The notes below the pieces were generated by a model that was given only the letters and a program-made list of their open reading frames with translations, made no database searches and had not been told where the DNA came from. From assembly GCF_014905615.1 (NCBI RefSeq), contig NZ_AQGU01000026.1, forward strand, positions 186,001 to 250,000: 64,000 nucleotides of DNA, in the 5' to 3' direction. This DNA comes from Pseudoalteromonas aliena SW19. Its GTDB lineage: Bacteria; Pseudomonadota; Gammaproteobacteria; Enterobacterales; Alteromonadaceae. How positions within the stretch are numbered: the stretch's first letter is position 1; the number at the start of each line of letters is the position of its first letter. The position numbers and the translations under genes are program-made. This document shows positions 10,043 to 18,348 of the stretch, one piece after another.

Positions 10043-10329
10043 GCTTCTTTTTTAGCTCTTGTCAGTTTCTTTATCTGATATTCCAACTTGCTTGCTTCAC
10101 TTTTACTGCCTACTTTTTGTTGATGGACCAGCAATAGTGGCCCTTTTCCCCTAAGGTTTTTAGCACCTTTACCCACTTGATGAGTAATCATACGCTTATC
10201 TACATTTGTGGTAATTCCTGTATACCAATGCCCAAAACGTGTTTGCACTATGTATAAGTACCAAGTAGAAGTACTTTTAACGTTATTATCTTCAATTGAC
10301 TGTAAACTTTTTTCATTATCAATGGTCAA
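10006..10329 (-). CDS. GIY-YIG domain protein (UPF0213 type)
   Basis: A 107-residue protein whose core from residue 23 reads WYLYIVQTRFGHWYTGITTNVDKRMITHQ. This carries the YIV...YTG pair that defines the GIY-YIG nuclease fold, the Arg of the TNVDKR helix, and a following KGAKNLRGKGPLLLVHQQ. These single-domain proteins (YhbQ-like) are conserved but poorly characterised; some cut or bind DNA. The likely start is a TTG, since AAGG sits 7 nt upstream and no ATG fits. The 3' end overlaps the peptidase gene convergently, and the 5' end is divergent from bamE across about 106 bp. Confidence 0.88.
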   Translation of the reverse strand: MTIDNEKSLQSIEDNNVKSTSTWYLYIVQTRFGHWYTGITTNVDKRMITHQVGKGAKNLRGKGPLLLVHQQKVGSKSEASKLEYQIKKLTRAKKEAYVSTFKPTSDT

Positions 10330-10435
10330 AACATTACCTTTGCACCCTTAACAAAAAACAATTGCTAAAAGGGTTTTACCTTCAGTGACTAATCGGTATC
10401 ATACAGATTATAAAAAATAAGGATCACAACTAACA

Positions 10436-10795
10436 ATGCAGTCGTTAAAAACTTTTTCTCTTTGGCTTATCGTTGCTCTAACTCTTAGTACAGCTGCGGG
10501 CTGCTCAAGCTGGGTATACAGAATCAACATCCCTCAAGGTAACTTTTTAGAGCAATCTGATGTTGAAAAACTTCGTGTTAGTATGACTCGAGAGCAAGTT
10601 ATTTATGTACTAGGTAAACCGATTGCCGAAGACGCCTTTGACAAAAATACATGGCGTTATGTTTACAGCTTCAATAAAGGGCGTAAAAACGAGCAACAAA
10701 AATCATTAGTTATTAAGTTTGAAAACGAAAGACTAGTATCTCTTGCGGGTGATTACGATCAACCAGAAAATTTCAATACGCCACTAGAGCAATAA
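10436..10795 (+). CDS. bamE: Outer-membrane assembly lipoprotein BamE (SmpA)
   Basis: A 119-residue lipoprotein of the BAM complex, which folds and inserts outer-membrane beta-barrels. The lipobox LSTAAGC places the acylated cysteine at residue 23. The SmpA/OmlA domain is clear (EQSDVEKLRVSMTREQVIYVLGKP and DTWRYVYSF-type NTWRYVYSFNKG). Upstream lies AAGGA, about 12 nt before the ATG. It is monocistronic, with a strong bidirectional terminator 20 bp after the stop. In many gammaproteobacteria bamE is divergent from fur; here the divergent gene is the GIY-YIG protein instead. Confidence 0.96.
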   Translation: MQSLKTFSLWLIVALTLSTAAGCSSWVYRINIPQGNFLEQSDVEKLRVSMTREQVIYVLGKPIAEDAFDKNTWRYVYSFNKGRKNEQQKSLVIKFENERLVSLAGDYDQPENFNTPLEQ

Positions 10796-10815
10796 TACTC
10801 CAGTTATGCGTTAAT

Positions 10816-10842
10816 AAAAAAGTGAGCCATGCTCACTTTTTT
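10816..10842. terminator. Bidirectional terminator between bamE and ratB
   Basis: A perfect 12-bp stem AAAAAAGTGAGC/GCTCACTTTTTT with a CAT loop. It serves converging bamE (plus) and ratA-ratB (minus). Confidence 0.93.
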
Positions 10843-10851
10843 ATTTATAGA

Positions 10852-11175
10852 CTAGCGTTCTAATGGTCGCCCACCTGTCACTTTGTTTGCTCGCCCCTCT
10901 TCTTTTGCTTTTTCAGCGCGTTTTCTGCGCGCATCTTTAGGATCTGCAATTAATGGACGATAAATTTCAACTCTATCACCATTTTTAAGCTCTTGATTTA
11001 ATTTAACTGTTCTATTCCAAACACCTAGAGTTAATGAAGTAGCCTCTATTTCTGGATATTTTTCTATAATGCCCGATTGGATAACAGCCTGCTCTGCCGT
11101 TGTCCCTTCTATAACGTCAATTGATAAACACGTTGCCGTCGTTGGTAACGCAAATACCACCTCAACATTAATCAT
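10852..11175 (-). CDS. ratB: RnfH family ubiquitin-like protein (RatB, UPF0125)
   Basis: A 107-residue protein of the RnfH/UPF0125 family with a beta-grasp fold: MINVEVVFALPTTATCLSIDVIEGTTAEQAVIQSGI, then SLTLGVWNRTVKLNQELKNGDRVEIYRPLIADPKDARRKRAEKA. The family function is not established; E. coli RatB is encoded with RatA. The basic tail KDARRKRAEKAKEEGRANK is typical. Its start overlaps the ratA stop by 4 bp, so translation is probably coupled. Confidence 0.92.
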   Translation of the reverse strand: MINVEVVFALPTTATCLSIDVIEGTTAEQAVIQSGIIEKYPEIEATSLTLGVWNRTVKLNQELKNGDRVEIYRPLIADPKDARRKRAEKAKEEGRANKVTGGRPLER

Positions 11176-11612
11176 ACTCGTACCCCATAAACTTGCTTTG
11201 CACGATTAGTAAATGCACTCACCATATTTTTGGCTACATCATTAAATATTTTACCAAAAGCAAGCTCGATTAATTTGTTTGAAAATTCAAATTCTAGCTC
11301 TAAATGAACTTTGCATGCTTTAACATCAAGCTCTTGGAAGTGCCAACGCCCTTTTAGCATTTTAAACGGGCCATCAACAAGGCATAGCAATACAGTTTGC
11401 TCATCAACAAAGGTATTTTCTGTGGTAAACCATTTTTTTATACCCGCCTTGGATATTTCTAAACTCGCGGTCATGTTATTATCGTGCTGTGAAATAATTT
11501 TTGAGTCTGAGCAATTTGGTAAAAACTGTGAATAAGCCTCTACATCATTAACTAGATCAAACATCTCTTTAGTGCTGTACATAACCAGCGCACTTTTTTC
11601 TATTTGTGGCAT
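11172..11612 (-). CDS. ratA: START-domain protein RatA (Coq10 family)
   Basis: A 146-residue protein beginning MPQIEKSALVMYSTKEMFDLVNDVEAYSQFLPNC, nearly the textbook RatA/YfjG start. I chose the ATG at 11612 over a TTG four codons upstream because GGGAG sits 6 nt before the ATG and overlaps the longer reading. It is a single START/Bet v1 hydrophobic-pocket domain. Homologues (eukaryotic Coq10, Caulobacter CC1736) bind ubiquinone and support respiration. E. coli RatA has also been described as blocking 70S ribosome association, so both roles are quoted for the family. ratB follows with a 4-bp overlap, and smpB is divergent across about 135 bp, the standard neighbourhood. Confidence 0.94.
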   Translation of the reverse strand: MPQIEKSALVMYSTKEMFDLVNDVEAYSQFLPNCSDSKIISQHDNNMTASLEISKAGIKKWFTTENTFVDEQTVLLCLVDGPFKMLKGRWHFQELDVKACKVHLELEFEFSNKLIELAFGKIFNDVAKNMVSAFTNRAKQVYGVRV

Positions 11613-11747
11613 ACTCGCTCCCAACTGTGTGGCCGAATTTTAGCAAGCTTTGCGCGTTTCCCCAAATTTTCATATGGCTTAAATTTTAAAAATATTATTA
11701 AAGAAATCGATGTAAAACATCTCACATTACGTATATTATAGGTCACT

Positions 11748-12227
11748 ATGGCTAAGAAAAATTCATCAAAATCGACAAGTAATACCATCGCGCTAAACAA
11801 AAAAGCGCGACATGAGTATTTTTTACACGATAAGTTTGAAGCGGGTGTTGAACTACAAGGCTGGGAAGTTAAAAGTATTCGAGCTGGTAAAGTAAATATC
11901 ACAGAAACTTATATTCATCTTAAAAATGGCGAAGCATTTTTACTTGGCGCTCAAATTCAGCCACTTAATAGTGCATCGACCCATGTTATTTGCGACCCGT
12001 TACGTTATCGTAAATTACTATTAGGTAGACGCGAACTTGACCGTTTACTCGGCGCTACAGAGCGTGATGGCTACTCTTTAATTGCCACCGCTATGTACTG
12101 GAAAAAGTGCTGGGTAAAACTTGAGTTTCATTTAGCTAAGGGTAAAAAGCTACATGACAAACGTGACGACGGGAAAAACAAAGATTGGTCTCGTGAAAAA
12201 GAACGCTTAATGAAACACAAAGTATAA
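11748..12227 (+). CDS. smpB: SsrA-binding protein SmpB
   Basis: A 159-residue partner of tmRNA in trans-translation, which frees stalled ribosomes. Landmarks: [38 protein letters not shown], then GRRELDRL and the basic C-terminal tail ([29 protein letters not shown]) that enters the ribosomal mRNA path. Length matches the family (about 160). It is divergent from ratA-ratB, as in most gammaproteobacteria. I did not find the tmRNA gene (ssrA) in this window. Confidence 0.97.
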   Translation: MAKKNSSKSTSNTIALNKKARHEYFLHDKFEAGVELQGWEVKSIRAGKVNITETYIHLKNGEAFLLGAQIQPLNSASTHVICDPLRYRKLLLGRRELDRLLGATERDGYSLIATAMYWKKCWVKLEFHLAKGKKLHDKRDDGKNKDWSREKERLMKHKV

Positions 12228-12232
12228 CTTTA

Positions 12233-12257
12233 ATGCCTAACCTTGTTAGGCATTTTT
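12233..12257 (+). terminator. Terminator of smpB
   Basis: Stem ATGCCTAA/TTAGGCAT with a 5-nt loop, then TTTT, starting 6 bp after the smpB stop. Confidence 0.8.
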
Positions 12258-12393
12258 ATTTTATAAATATAAAAATCAAAGTATAAATAAATTATTTAAA
12301 TCTTATATTATGTCAGGCATAGCTTTATTTAGTTGTGCGATAATTATCAAGCTCCCCCCGATTTCCCTTAATCTAAAAATTCCACAGCCCATA

Positions 12394-12704
12394 GGGCCTG
12401 TTGACCTTTCAGGATTAAAATTTGTTCAATCTAGGGGGGATTTAATCGCGGCGCGAGGTTTGTAACCGAGTGGGCTAAGTAAAAACAGAGCAAAGCTTCC
12501 GCGTCCTGCTCACGCCCTTTACCTAGAGCCATGTAGGTAACAAAGAGTGAATCGTCCCTAGGACGAACCCAAAGAGCAGCGCATGTTTGGCATTTATGCT
12601 GCGTTATCGCCTATTTATGGGGAATAAGCACACTACACAGGCTCTGCCTTGCCTAAATACCAAACAGTCTGCTGCAAATTCAACCTCGAAAGATAAACAG
12701 GCCC
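12394..12704 (-). mobile_element. MITE-like element, copy 2 (311 bp, inverted orientation)
   Basis: Left end GGGCCTGTTGACC, right end ATAAACAGGCCC, flanked by TA on both sides. The body is copy 1 read in reverse, with CGGCGCGAGGTTTGTAACC near the left and CAAACAGTCTGCTGCAAATT near the right. It carries an extra block of about 50 bp (about 12493-12545), not seen in the other copies, inside the segment between AAAAAC and AGTGAATCG. The rest of the 609-bp smpB-receptor gap (12258-12393 and 12705-12836) holds no gene; the receptor promoter should lie in the right part. Confidence 0.8.
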
Positions 12705-12836
12705 TAGACAGATAAAAAAGCGTCTAGTCAGTACTTAAATCAAAACCTCAGCAATTGCCAACAATTAACTTACATGATATTAATATGAACGCTTACAAAT
12801 AAAATAAATTTACAAAATATCAACAAGGATTTAAGG

Positions 12837-15428
12837 ATGAAGCAATCAATAGCATTTGCACCAAGCATTATTGCGGGCGCAACACTCGCATTATCAGCAG
12901 GTTTTACAACAACAACTTATGCCGCTGAAGAAGTAAAAAAAGTAGAACGTATTGAAGTAACTGGTTCTCGTATTAAGCGCTCAGATATAGAAGGACCTTC
13001 TCCGGTTCAGTCAATCGGTAGAGCTGAAATCGAAAATATGGGTTACGACAACCTGCAACAACTTCTAGAAAGAATGCCTGTAGCGGGCAGCGGTACTTTC
13101 TCTACCCGAGGTAACAACCAAGATTCAACCGCTAACGGTTCCGCGGCAGTAAGCTTAAGAGGCTTAGGTGCCGATGCAACTCTGGTACTAATTAATGGTC
13201 GTCGTGTATCAATTAGTGCCTTTGCTGAGGGCATTACAAATTCATTTGTAGATATAAATAGTATTCCTGTATCAGCTATTGAGCGCATTGATATACTAAA
13301 AGATGGTGCATCAGCTATCTATGGTTCAGATGCAGTAGCGGGTGTGGTTAACGTTATTTTAAAGAAAGATATTGATGGTGTTGAGATTAATTTAGGCTAT
13401 GGCGGTACAGATGGTCCAAATTATGAAGAAACAACAGCAAGTCTCGTTTGGGGTACTACGAGCGAAAAAAGTAGTGCATCAGTTATTATCGATTATTTTA
13501 AAAACACATCCCTTTCTTCTGACGAAATGGGCCGTCTTGGCACTGCAAACCAAGCACCGTATGGTGGTGAAGATTTCCGTTCATCTCGTGGTTTTCCAGG
13601 CTACTTTTACGTGGATGGCGTTAAAACAATCGACCCTGCCTGCCCTGCTGAAAATGCAACTTCAAGTGGCAGCTGTTTATTTGATTACGGCCCATATGGA
13701 TATGTTGCCCCTGCATCTGAGCGTGTAGGCGCTATTTCACAATTTGAATACCGCTTTGATAATGGTATTACTGGCTTTTTAGAAATGGCTGTTCAGCATA
13801 ATAGCTCTGTAGCTGCAGGTGCACCAACACCACTTGATGAAGATGCAGGATTAACCGTACCTGCTAGTCATCCAAATAATCCATTTGGTGAAGACATTAA
13901 AATTGGTCGTTACCGTACAGTAGATGCAGGCGCTCGCCAATGGAATATTGAGTCAGACACCTTACGCTTTGTTGCTGGATTAAAAGGTGAAATAAACGAT
14001 TGGAGCTGGGAGACAGCAGTACAAAAAGGCCGTAGTAAATCACTACAAACGGGCGATCGTACACAAGGCTGGGTACGCACCGATTTCTTACAACAAGAAA
14101 TTGATGCGGGTAACTATAATCCATTCGGTGGCACATATAACGATCCTGAAGTGATTGACAGAATCACAACCAGCTTAGTGCGTCGTGGTGAGTCTCATAT
14201 GACTTCTTTTGACGCCAACATTACTGGCGAAGCATTTAGTTTCGGTGATGATGTAGTGATGATGGCTGCGGGTATTGAATATCGTGAAGAAGACGTAAAT
14301 GATATCCCTGACGATCAATTTCAACGCGGTTTAATATTTGGTACAGAGTCAGTATCGGCATCTGCTGATCGTGAGCAATACGCAGCCTATGTTGAGTTTT
14401 CAATTCCGCTTGCTGAAAACCTTGAGCTGCAATTAGCAGGTCGCTACGATGACTATAGCGACTTCGGTACAACAACAAATCCAAAAGTAGCTTTGCGTTG
14501 GGCACCCACTGACGAAATAACTGTTCGTGGTTCTTGGGCACAAGGCTTTAGAGCGCCGTCACTAGCACAAATAGGCTTAGGCCCATCACAAAAAAGTCAG
14601 TTTTTTGTAGACACATACCGCTGTCAGGCAACGGGTAAAGACTGTACCGCACTCGATTACAATATTGAGTTTTCAGGTAATGCAGACTTACAACCAGAAG
14701 AGTCTGAATCGTGGAATGTTGGCTTTATTTGGGCACCTACAGCGGAATTTGGTTTAAGCGTTGATGTGTGGAGTATTACTCAAGATAACAAAATCGATGA
14801 AGAAGAATTTGGCCCTATTTACGCTGCAGAATGTGGTAATCAAAATAGTACCGTGTGTGTTCGTTTAGCGCCTACTGGCGGTGCAAGCTTGGGCACAATA
14901 CAAAAAATACACAGTACATTTAAAAACTTATCATCGCAGGAAGTATCTGGTGTTGATGTTTCAGCAAACTATAATCACTCTCTAGATGACTTAGGTTTAC
15001 TTAAATTTAATCTAGAGTGGGCATATCAAGATAAGTTTGAAAAAGATGGCCGTGATTACACTGGTGAATATGGTTACCCAGAACACCGCTTCATTTTCTC
15101 AACTAACTGGGAAATTGGTGAGTTTAACACCAACGTAAATATCAGTTATGTAGGTGAATTTGAAGATACGCCAGATATCGACTTTGACGGTAATTTAGAT
15201 TTTGACAGTAATACATCACGCATGATTGATTCACAAACATTGGTTGATTTACAAACCTCATATCGTATAACTGAATCGGCTAAAATATCGCTCGGTGTTA
15301 ACAATTTATTTGATGAAGAACCACCATTTGCAATTGGTGATGGAGATGGCGATTTATACGGTTATGCATCGGGTGTGCACAATCCTCGTGGCCGTTACTT
15401 CTATACTAAAGTAAGCTTATCTTTCTAA
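12837..15428 (+). CDS. TonB-dependent outer-membrane receptor
   Basis: An 863-residue receptor. It has a signal peptide (about 1-29, ending TTTTYAAEE), an N-terminal motif VERIEVTGSRIKRSDIEGPSPVQ typical of this class, and a plug domain (about 50-170: NLQQLLERMPVAGSG, SLRGLGADATLVLINGRR, IERIDILKDGASAIYGSDAVAGVVNVI). A 22-strand-type barrel follows, with RAPSLAQI and a terminal aromatic (YTKVSLSF). Two loop cysteine pairs are visible (DPACPAENATSSGSC and RCQATGKDC). It imports a TonB/ExbBD-energised substrate; the family in Alteromonadales often takes up peptides or oligosaccharides, but nothing here fixes the ligand. No adjacent enzyme or regulator gives a clue. Confidence 0.96.
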   Translation: MKQSIAFAPSIIAGATLALSAGFTTTTYAAEEVKKVERIEVTGSRIKRSDIEGPSPVQSIGRAEIENMGYDNLQQLLERMPVAGSGTFSTRGNNQDSTANGSAAVSLRGLGADATLVLINGRRVSISAFAEGITNSFVDINSIPVSAIERIDILKDGASAIYGSDAVAGVVNVILKKDIDGVEINLGYGGTDGPNYEETTASLVWGTTSEKSSASVIIDYFKNTSLSSDEMGRLGTANQAPYGGEDFRSSRGFPGYFYVDGVKTIDPACPAENATSSGSCLFDYGPYGYVAPASERVGAISQFEYRFDNGITGFLEMAVQHNSSVAAGAPTPLDEDAGLTVPASHPNNPFGEDIKIGRYRTVDAGARQWNIESDTLRFVAGLKGEINDWSWETAVQKGRSKSLQTGDRTQGWVRTDFLQQEIDAGNYNPFGGTYNDPEVIDRITTSLVRRGESHMTSFDANITGEAFSFGDDVVMMAAGIEYREEDVNDIPDDQFQRGLIFGTESVSASADREQYAAYVEFSIPLAENLELQLAGRYDDYSDFGTTTNPKVALRWAPTDEITVRGSWAQGFRAPSLAQIGLGPSQKSQFFVDTYRCQATGKDCTALDYNIEFSGNADLQPEESESWNVGFIWAPTAEFGLSVDVWSITQDNKIDEEEFGPIYAAECGNQNSTVCVRLAPTGGASLGTIQKIHSTFKNLSSQEVSGVDVSANYNHSLDDLGLLKFNLEWAYQDKFEKDGRDYTGEYGYPEHRFIFSTNWEIGEFNTNVNISYVGEFEDTPDIDFDGNLDFDSNTSRMIDSQTLVDLQTSYRITESAKISLGVNNLFDEEPPFAIGDGDGDLYGYASGVHNPRGRYFYTKVSLSF

Positions 15429-15440
15429 ATAAAGACACAT

Positions 15441-15467
15441 AAAAAACCGCCAGTTGGCGGTTTTTTT
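15441..15467. terminator. Bidirectional terminator between receptor and peroxiredoxin
   Basis: Stem AAAAAACCGCCA/TGGCGGTTTTTT with a tight GT loop, between converging genes. Confidence 0.93.
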
Positions 15468-15487
15468 ATTTAAAATTAAAGGCTAAA

Positions 15488-16093
15488 TTATAGATCGCCT
15501 TCATTTTCAGATAAGAACTTAGCAACGCCTTCAGGGCTTGCGTCCATACCTTTTTTACCTTCAGTCCAACCAGCAGGGCATACTTCACCGTGCTCAGTGT
15601 GGAACGTCAGTGCGTCAACCATACGAAGCATTTCATCGATGTTACGACCTAGTGGTAAATCGTTCACTACTTGGTGACGTACATTACCTTCTTCGTCGAT
15701 TAAGAATGAACCACGAAATGCAACACCCGCTTCTGGATGCTCAACGTCGTATGCTTTACAAATCTCGTGCTTAACGTCTGCAACTAGTGCGTATTGAACT
15801 TTACCAATACCGCCGTCTGCAACAGCCGTGTTACGCCATGCGTTATGTGAGAATTGTGAATCGATAGAAACACCAATTACTTCTACGCCACGCTTTTGAA
15901 ACTCTTCAAAACGCTTATCAAATGCAATAAGTTCAGAAGGGCATACAAACGTGAAATCTAGTGGGTAAAAGAAGATAACTGCTTTTTTACCTTTAATTGT
16001 TTCATGAAGGTTGTAGCTATCTACGATTTCACCATTACCAAGAACAGCTGCAGCGGTAAAGTCTGGTGCCTGGCGGCCTACTAATACACCCAT
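15488..16093 (-). CDS. Typical 2-Cys peroxiredoxin (AhpC/Prx1 class)
   Basis: A 201-residue thiol peroxidase reducing H2O2 and organic peroxides. The peroxidatic Cys51 lies in YPLDFTFVCPSEL, and the resolving Cys172 in GEVCPAGW. The C-terminal segment ending FLSENEGDL lacks the YF extension of oxidation-sensitive eukaryotic forms. I chose the ATG at 16093 (GGAG 7 nt upstream) over an in-frame ATG 45 nt earlier, because MGVLVGRQAPDF is the normal family start. No ahpF reductase is adjacent, so reduction by thioredoxin is likely (inference). Confidence 0.95.
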   Translation of the reverse strand: MGVLVGRQAPDFTAAAVLGNGEIVDSYNLHETIKGKKAVIFFYPLDFTFVCPSELIAFDKRFEEFQKRGVEVIGVSIDSQFSHNAWRNTAVADGGIGKVQYALVADVKHEICKAYDVEHPEAGVAFRGSFLIDEEGNVRHQVVNDLPLGRNIDEMLRMVDALTFHTEHGEVCPAGWTEGKKGMDASPEGVAKFLSENEGDL

Positions 16094-16292
16094 TTTATTC
16101 TCCAAATATTTTGAGTTTGTTATCAATTGCTTTTGCAATGCTGGTACATATATGGGCGCTAAAAGTTAAAAACCAATAGCACCTATATATAATTATTCTG
16201 TATATTAGATATAAATATTTAAAAAAGATAATCGTATTTAACGATGTGCGCAATCGATAATACCGAACAATAATTTAAAACATCTAAAATGC

Positions 16293-16320
16293 AAAAAAAC
16301 CTGCAAATGCAGGTTTTTTT
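16293..16320. terminator. Terminator at the fadR 3' end, bidirectional
   Basis: Stem AAAAAACCTGCA/TGCAGGTTTTTT with a 2-nt loop, 7 bp after the fadR stop when read on the minus strand. Confidence 0.93.
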
Positions 16321-16327
16321 CAAGCGT

Positions 16328-17041
16328 TTAGTCCATTATATCCGATGGCATATCACCACGAATTCTCTGCCAAATTTCGCCTGTTTGATGTCCATATTTA
16401 CGCATCATCGAAATCGCACCATCGTGCTCTCTATTTTCCGCTAATACCGTTAGGTCTTTATAAAACTGGCGAGCAAGTTCACGTGTGCCTGCATCTGAAA
16501 AGTAATGACAACCAATTTTTGAATAAAAGCCTCTAAAGCCATTTAGTATTAATACATAAATACGATTGTTACCGGCAACAGCCAGCTCGTGATGCACTTT
16601 GTAATCGTAATCAGAGAAGGCTTGAGCGGTATCTTCTAATTCATCACTTTGTGATAAAATTTCAATCACACGTTCTGGGTTTAATTTAATTGCAGCACGC
16701 GTATAAATTGCACTGATATTTGTTCTTGCCGATAGAAGTTGATCGGTCAGCTCAGGCATTTTATCTTCATCTAAACGCGCTAAGGTCTCAAGAATATTTA
16801 AACCAGATGTTTCCCAAAAATTATTAACTTTGGTAGGTTTACCATGTTGAATAGTCAACCAGCCATCACGTGCTAAACGTTGTAATACTTCACGTAAAGT
16901 TGTTCTTGTTACGCCAATTAACTCTGAGAGTTCCCGTTCTGCAGGTAGAATTGAACCTGGAGGGAAATCACCATTCCAAATAGACTCAACTATATATTCT
17001 TCAGCAAATCCTGCTGGACTTTTGGCTTTAAAAATTCTCAT
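16328..17041 (-). CDS. fadR: Fatty-acid metabolism regulator FadR
   Basis: A 237-residue GntR-family regulator nearly identical in pattern to E. coli FadR (239 residues). The N-terminal winged helix reads [56 protein letters not shown] linker with [26 protein letters not shown] and the C-terminal acyl-CoA-binding helical domain follow. FadR represses beta-oxidation genes and activates unsaturated fatty acid synthesis, and is released by long-chain acyl-CoA. In E. coli and Vibrio it neighbours nhaB and dsbB; here dsbB is divergent 783 bp away and nhaB is missing. Confidence 0.97.
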   Translation of the reverse strand: MRIFKAKSPAGFAEEYIVESIWNGDFPPGSILPAERELSELIGVTRTTLREVLQRLARDGWLTIQHGKPTKVNNFWETSGLNILETLARLDEDKMPELTDQLLSARTNISAIYTRAAIKLNPERVIEILSQSDELEDTAQAFSDYDYKVHHELAVAGNNRIYVLILNGFRGFYSKIGCHYFSDAGTRELARQFYKDLTVLAENREHDGAISMMRKYGHQTGEIWQRIRGDMPSDIMD

Positions 17042-17292
17042 TCAATTCCCACTCGAATTAATCTACAACTTATTGTTCACATGAATAGCCGACTGATTGT
17101 ACCAGACGATGCACAACTAACAAGTAAAGTAATATACATTAGTCAAAGTGACCATACACACCAAAGGTAAGATTGCTGCAGAGCATAAGATTTTTGGCTC
17201 AATAAAAGGGATGATAATAACTTTTAATTGAACAAACTATTAGAACATATCAAATTAAAATCTGGCTCATCACTGGACAACTATGTATGAAT

Positions 17293-17325
17293 ACCGCAAG
17301 TCAGCGGCGTGCTGGCGGTGTTTTT
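17293..17325 (+). terminator. Complex terminator-like hairpin in the fadR-dsbB gap
   Basis: An outer pair ACCGC/GCGGT encloses an inner hairpin CAGC/GCTG and is followed by GTTTTT. No gene ends just before it on the plus strand, so it may mark an unannotated small RNA or a lost gene. Confidence 0.45.
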
Positions 17326-17329
17326 GCGT

Positions 17330-17560
17330 CTATTTTGTGACAAGTGCGACAGTGCTAGCCGCCTGATTTAGGTTCTTGTTAGGCAAGGACTTCAACTGAA
17401 CTGAAACCTGCCTAGTTAATGATTTAGCGCTATTAATGATTTCTGATACACTTGTCATTAATATTTCAGCTGTTCTCTTATTACAAAATGCAACCAGACA
17501 CCTATTGCCCAATGCTTCTGCAGCCTTGATTTCATTCTTAATAATTAGAATGGGTGTCAT
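17330..17560 (-). CDS. Hypothetical short protein, doubtful
   Basis: An ATG frame of 76 codons (MTPILIIKNEIKAAEALGN...). It predicts a short hydrophobic start, a central helix with one CNKR turn and an Ala/Asn-rich C-terminus. AGGA lies about 5 nt before the ATG, inside the 17-bp direct repeat. I recognise no family. It has no partner gene and lies in a region that looks like a scar, so it could be a chance frame or a fragment. Confidence 0.28.
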   Translation of the reverse strand: MTPILIIKNEIKAAEALGNRCLVAFCNKRTAEILMTSVSEIINSAKSLTRQVSVQLKSLPNKNLNQAASTVALVTK

Positions 17561-17590
17561 CCTAATCCTACTATCATCCTAATCCTACTA
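17557..17590. repeat. 17-bp direct repeat, two perfect units
   Basis: TCATCCTAATCCTACTA occurs twice head to tail, covering the start region of the doubtful minus-strand frame. Confidence 0.85.
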
Positions 17591-17824
17591 CCCTATATCA
17601 TGCGCTAGCTACAGTGGGCCTTAGCTGTACCTACTATAGGCTTATAAAGTGATATGGCAGGACTTATGTTATCAATGGGGCTTGGTAGAACAGCACACCG
17701 CGTCAATTAGGGTTGTATCAAGTGATCATTAATTTTAGTTACTTCGGTCGCTTTCTTTCCTTTTTGTTGCCGCAGACTTTATCCTAAGTCATAATCTAAT
17801 GCTTTATTTAAACGTGGAATTTTT

Positions 17825-18343
17825 ATGAACTGGCTTGCGCAATTACCCACCCAACGTACACCCTGGCTTTTATTCACCGCTATTGTTTTTTTACTTGAAG
17901 TTACTGCCCTATTCTTTCAATACCAAATGGGGCTGGCGCCATGCATAATGTGTATTTATCAACGTACTGCGGTGTTAGGATTGCTTGCAGCTGGTATTGT
18001 TGGCTCAATTAATCCAAACAGTAAAGTAACGCGTGTTATTGCCTATTCAATCTGGGGAGTATCAAGTATTTGGGGCTATTTAATCGCACGCGAACATATC
18101 GATATGCAAACAACCACAGATCCTTTTGCATTTAGCTGCGAGTTTGAGCCAAACTTCCCGTCGTTTATGCCTTTGCATGAATGGATCCCTCACTTTTTTC
18201 AAGCGACGGGTGATTGCGGAAATATAGATTGGCAGTTTGCGGGTTTGAGTATGCCTGCTTGGATGGAAATTATATTTGGATTATTTGCTATTACATTTTT
18301 TATCGTAATAACAGGTCGCCTAATGTTAAAAAGAACGGTTTAG
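17825..18343 (+). CDS. dsbB: Disulfide bond formation protein DsbB
   Basis: A 172-residue inner-membrane quinone reductase that reoxidises DsbA. Four membrane segments are visible (about 13-32, 46-62, 69-87, 145-165). The first periplasmic cysteine pair is Cys40/Cys43 in APCIMCIYQR, and the second pair Cys105 and Cys131 lies in the large periplasmic loop. The quinone-site Arg of the CIYQR segment is present. It is followed after 5 bp by a small membrane-protein gene, probably co-transcribed. Loss of nhaB, its usual neighbour, is discussed in the findings. Confidence 0.97.
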   Translation: MNWLAQLPTQRTPWLLFTAIVFLLEVTALFFQYQMGLAPCIMCIYQRTAVLGLLAAGIVGSINPNSKVTRVIAYSIWGVSSIWGYLIAREHIDMQTTTDPFAFSCEFEPNFPSFMPLHEWIPHFFQATGDCGNIDWQFAGLSMPAWMEIIFGLFAITFFIVITGRLMLKRTV

Positions 18344-18348
18344 TCATT

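Larger units (their letters stand above)
17042..17824. other. fadR-dsbB intergenic region, nhaB position, mostly non-coding
   Basis: This 783-bp stretch stands where many gammaproteobacteria carry the nhaB antiporter gene. It contains a terminator-like hairpin (17293-17325), one doubtful 76-codon frame on the minus strand (17330-17560) and a 17-bp direct repeat (17557-17590). I see no nhaB-like membrane-protein coding in either direction. Promoters of fadR and dsbB should lie at the two ends. Confidence 0.7.

Noticed and set aside
10006-10329. GIY-YIG protein as a homing endonuclease or phage defence nuclease
   Set aside because: It is the short UPF0213 form with no DNA-recognition domain, and no intron, intein or phage genes are close by.
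11172-11612. ratA-ratB as a toxin-antitoxin or defence system
   Set aside because: Conserved housekeeping neighbourhood and Coq10-like domain; no defence genes nearby.
11600-11902. 100-codon minus-strand frame between ratA and smpB
   Set aside because: It covers the divergent promoters and the smpB start; composition is that of an antisense shadow.
12394-12704. MITE copies as CRISPR repeats or integron attC sites
   Set aside because: They are long, dispersed and TA-flanked, with no regular spacers and no cassette array or integrase.
12258-12836. tmRNA (ssrA) gene after smpB
   Set aside because: The gap is filled by the smpB terminator and a MITE; no tRNA-like ends or tag-coding segment seen.
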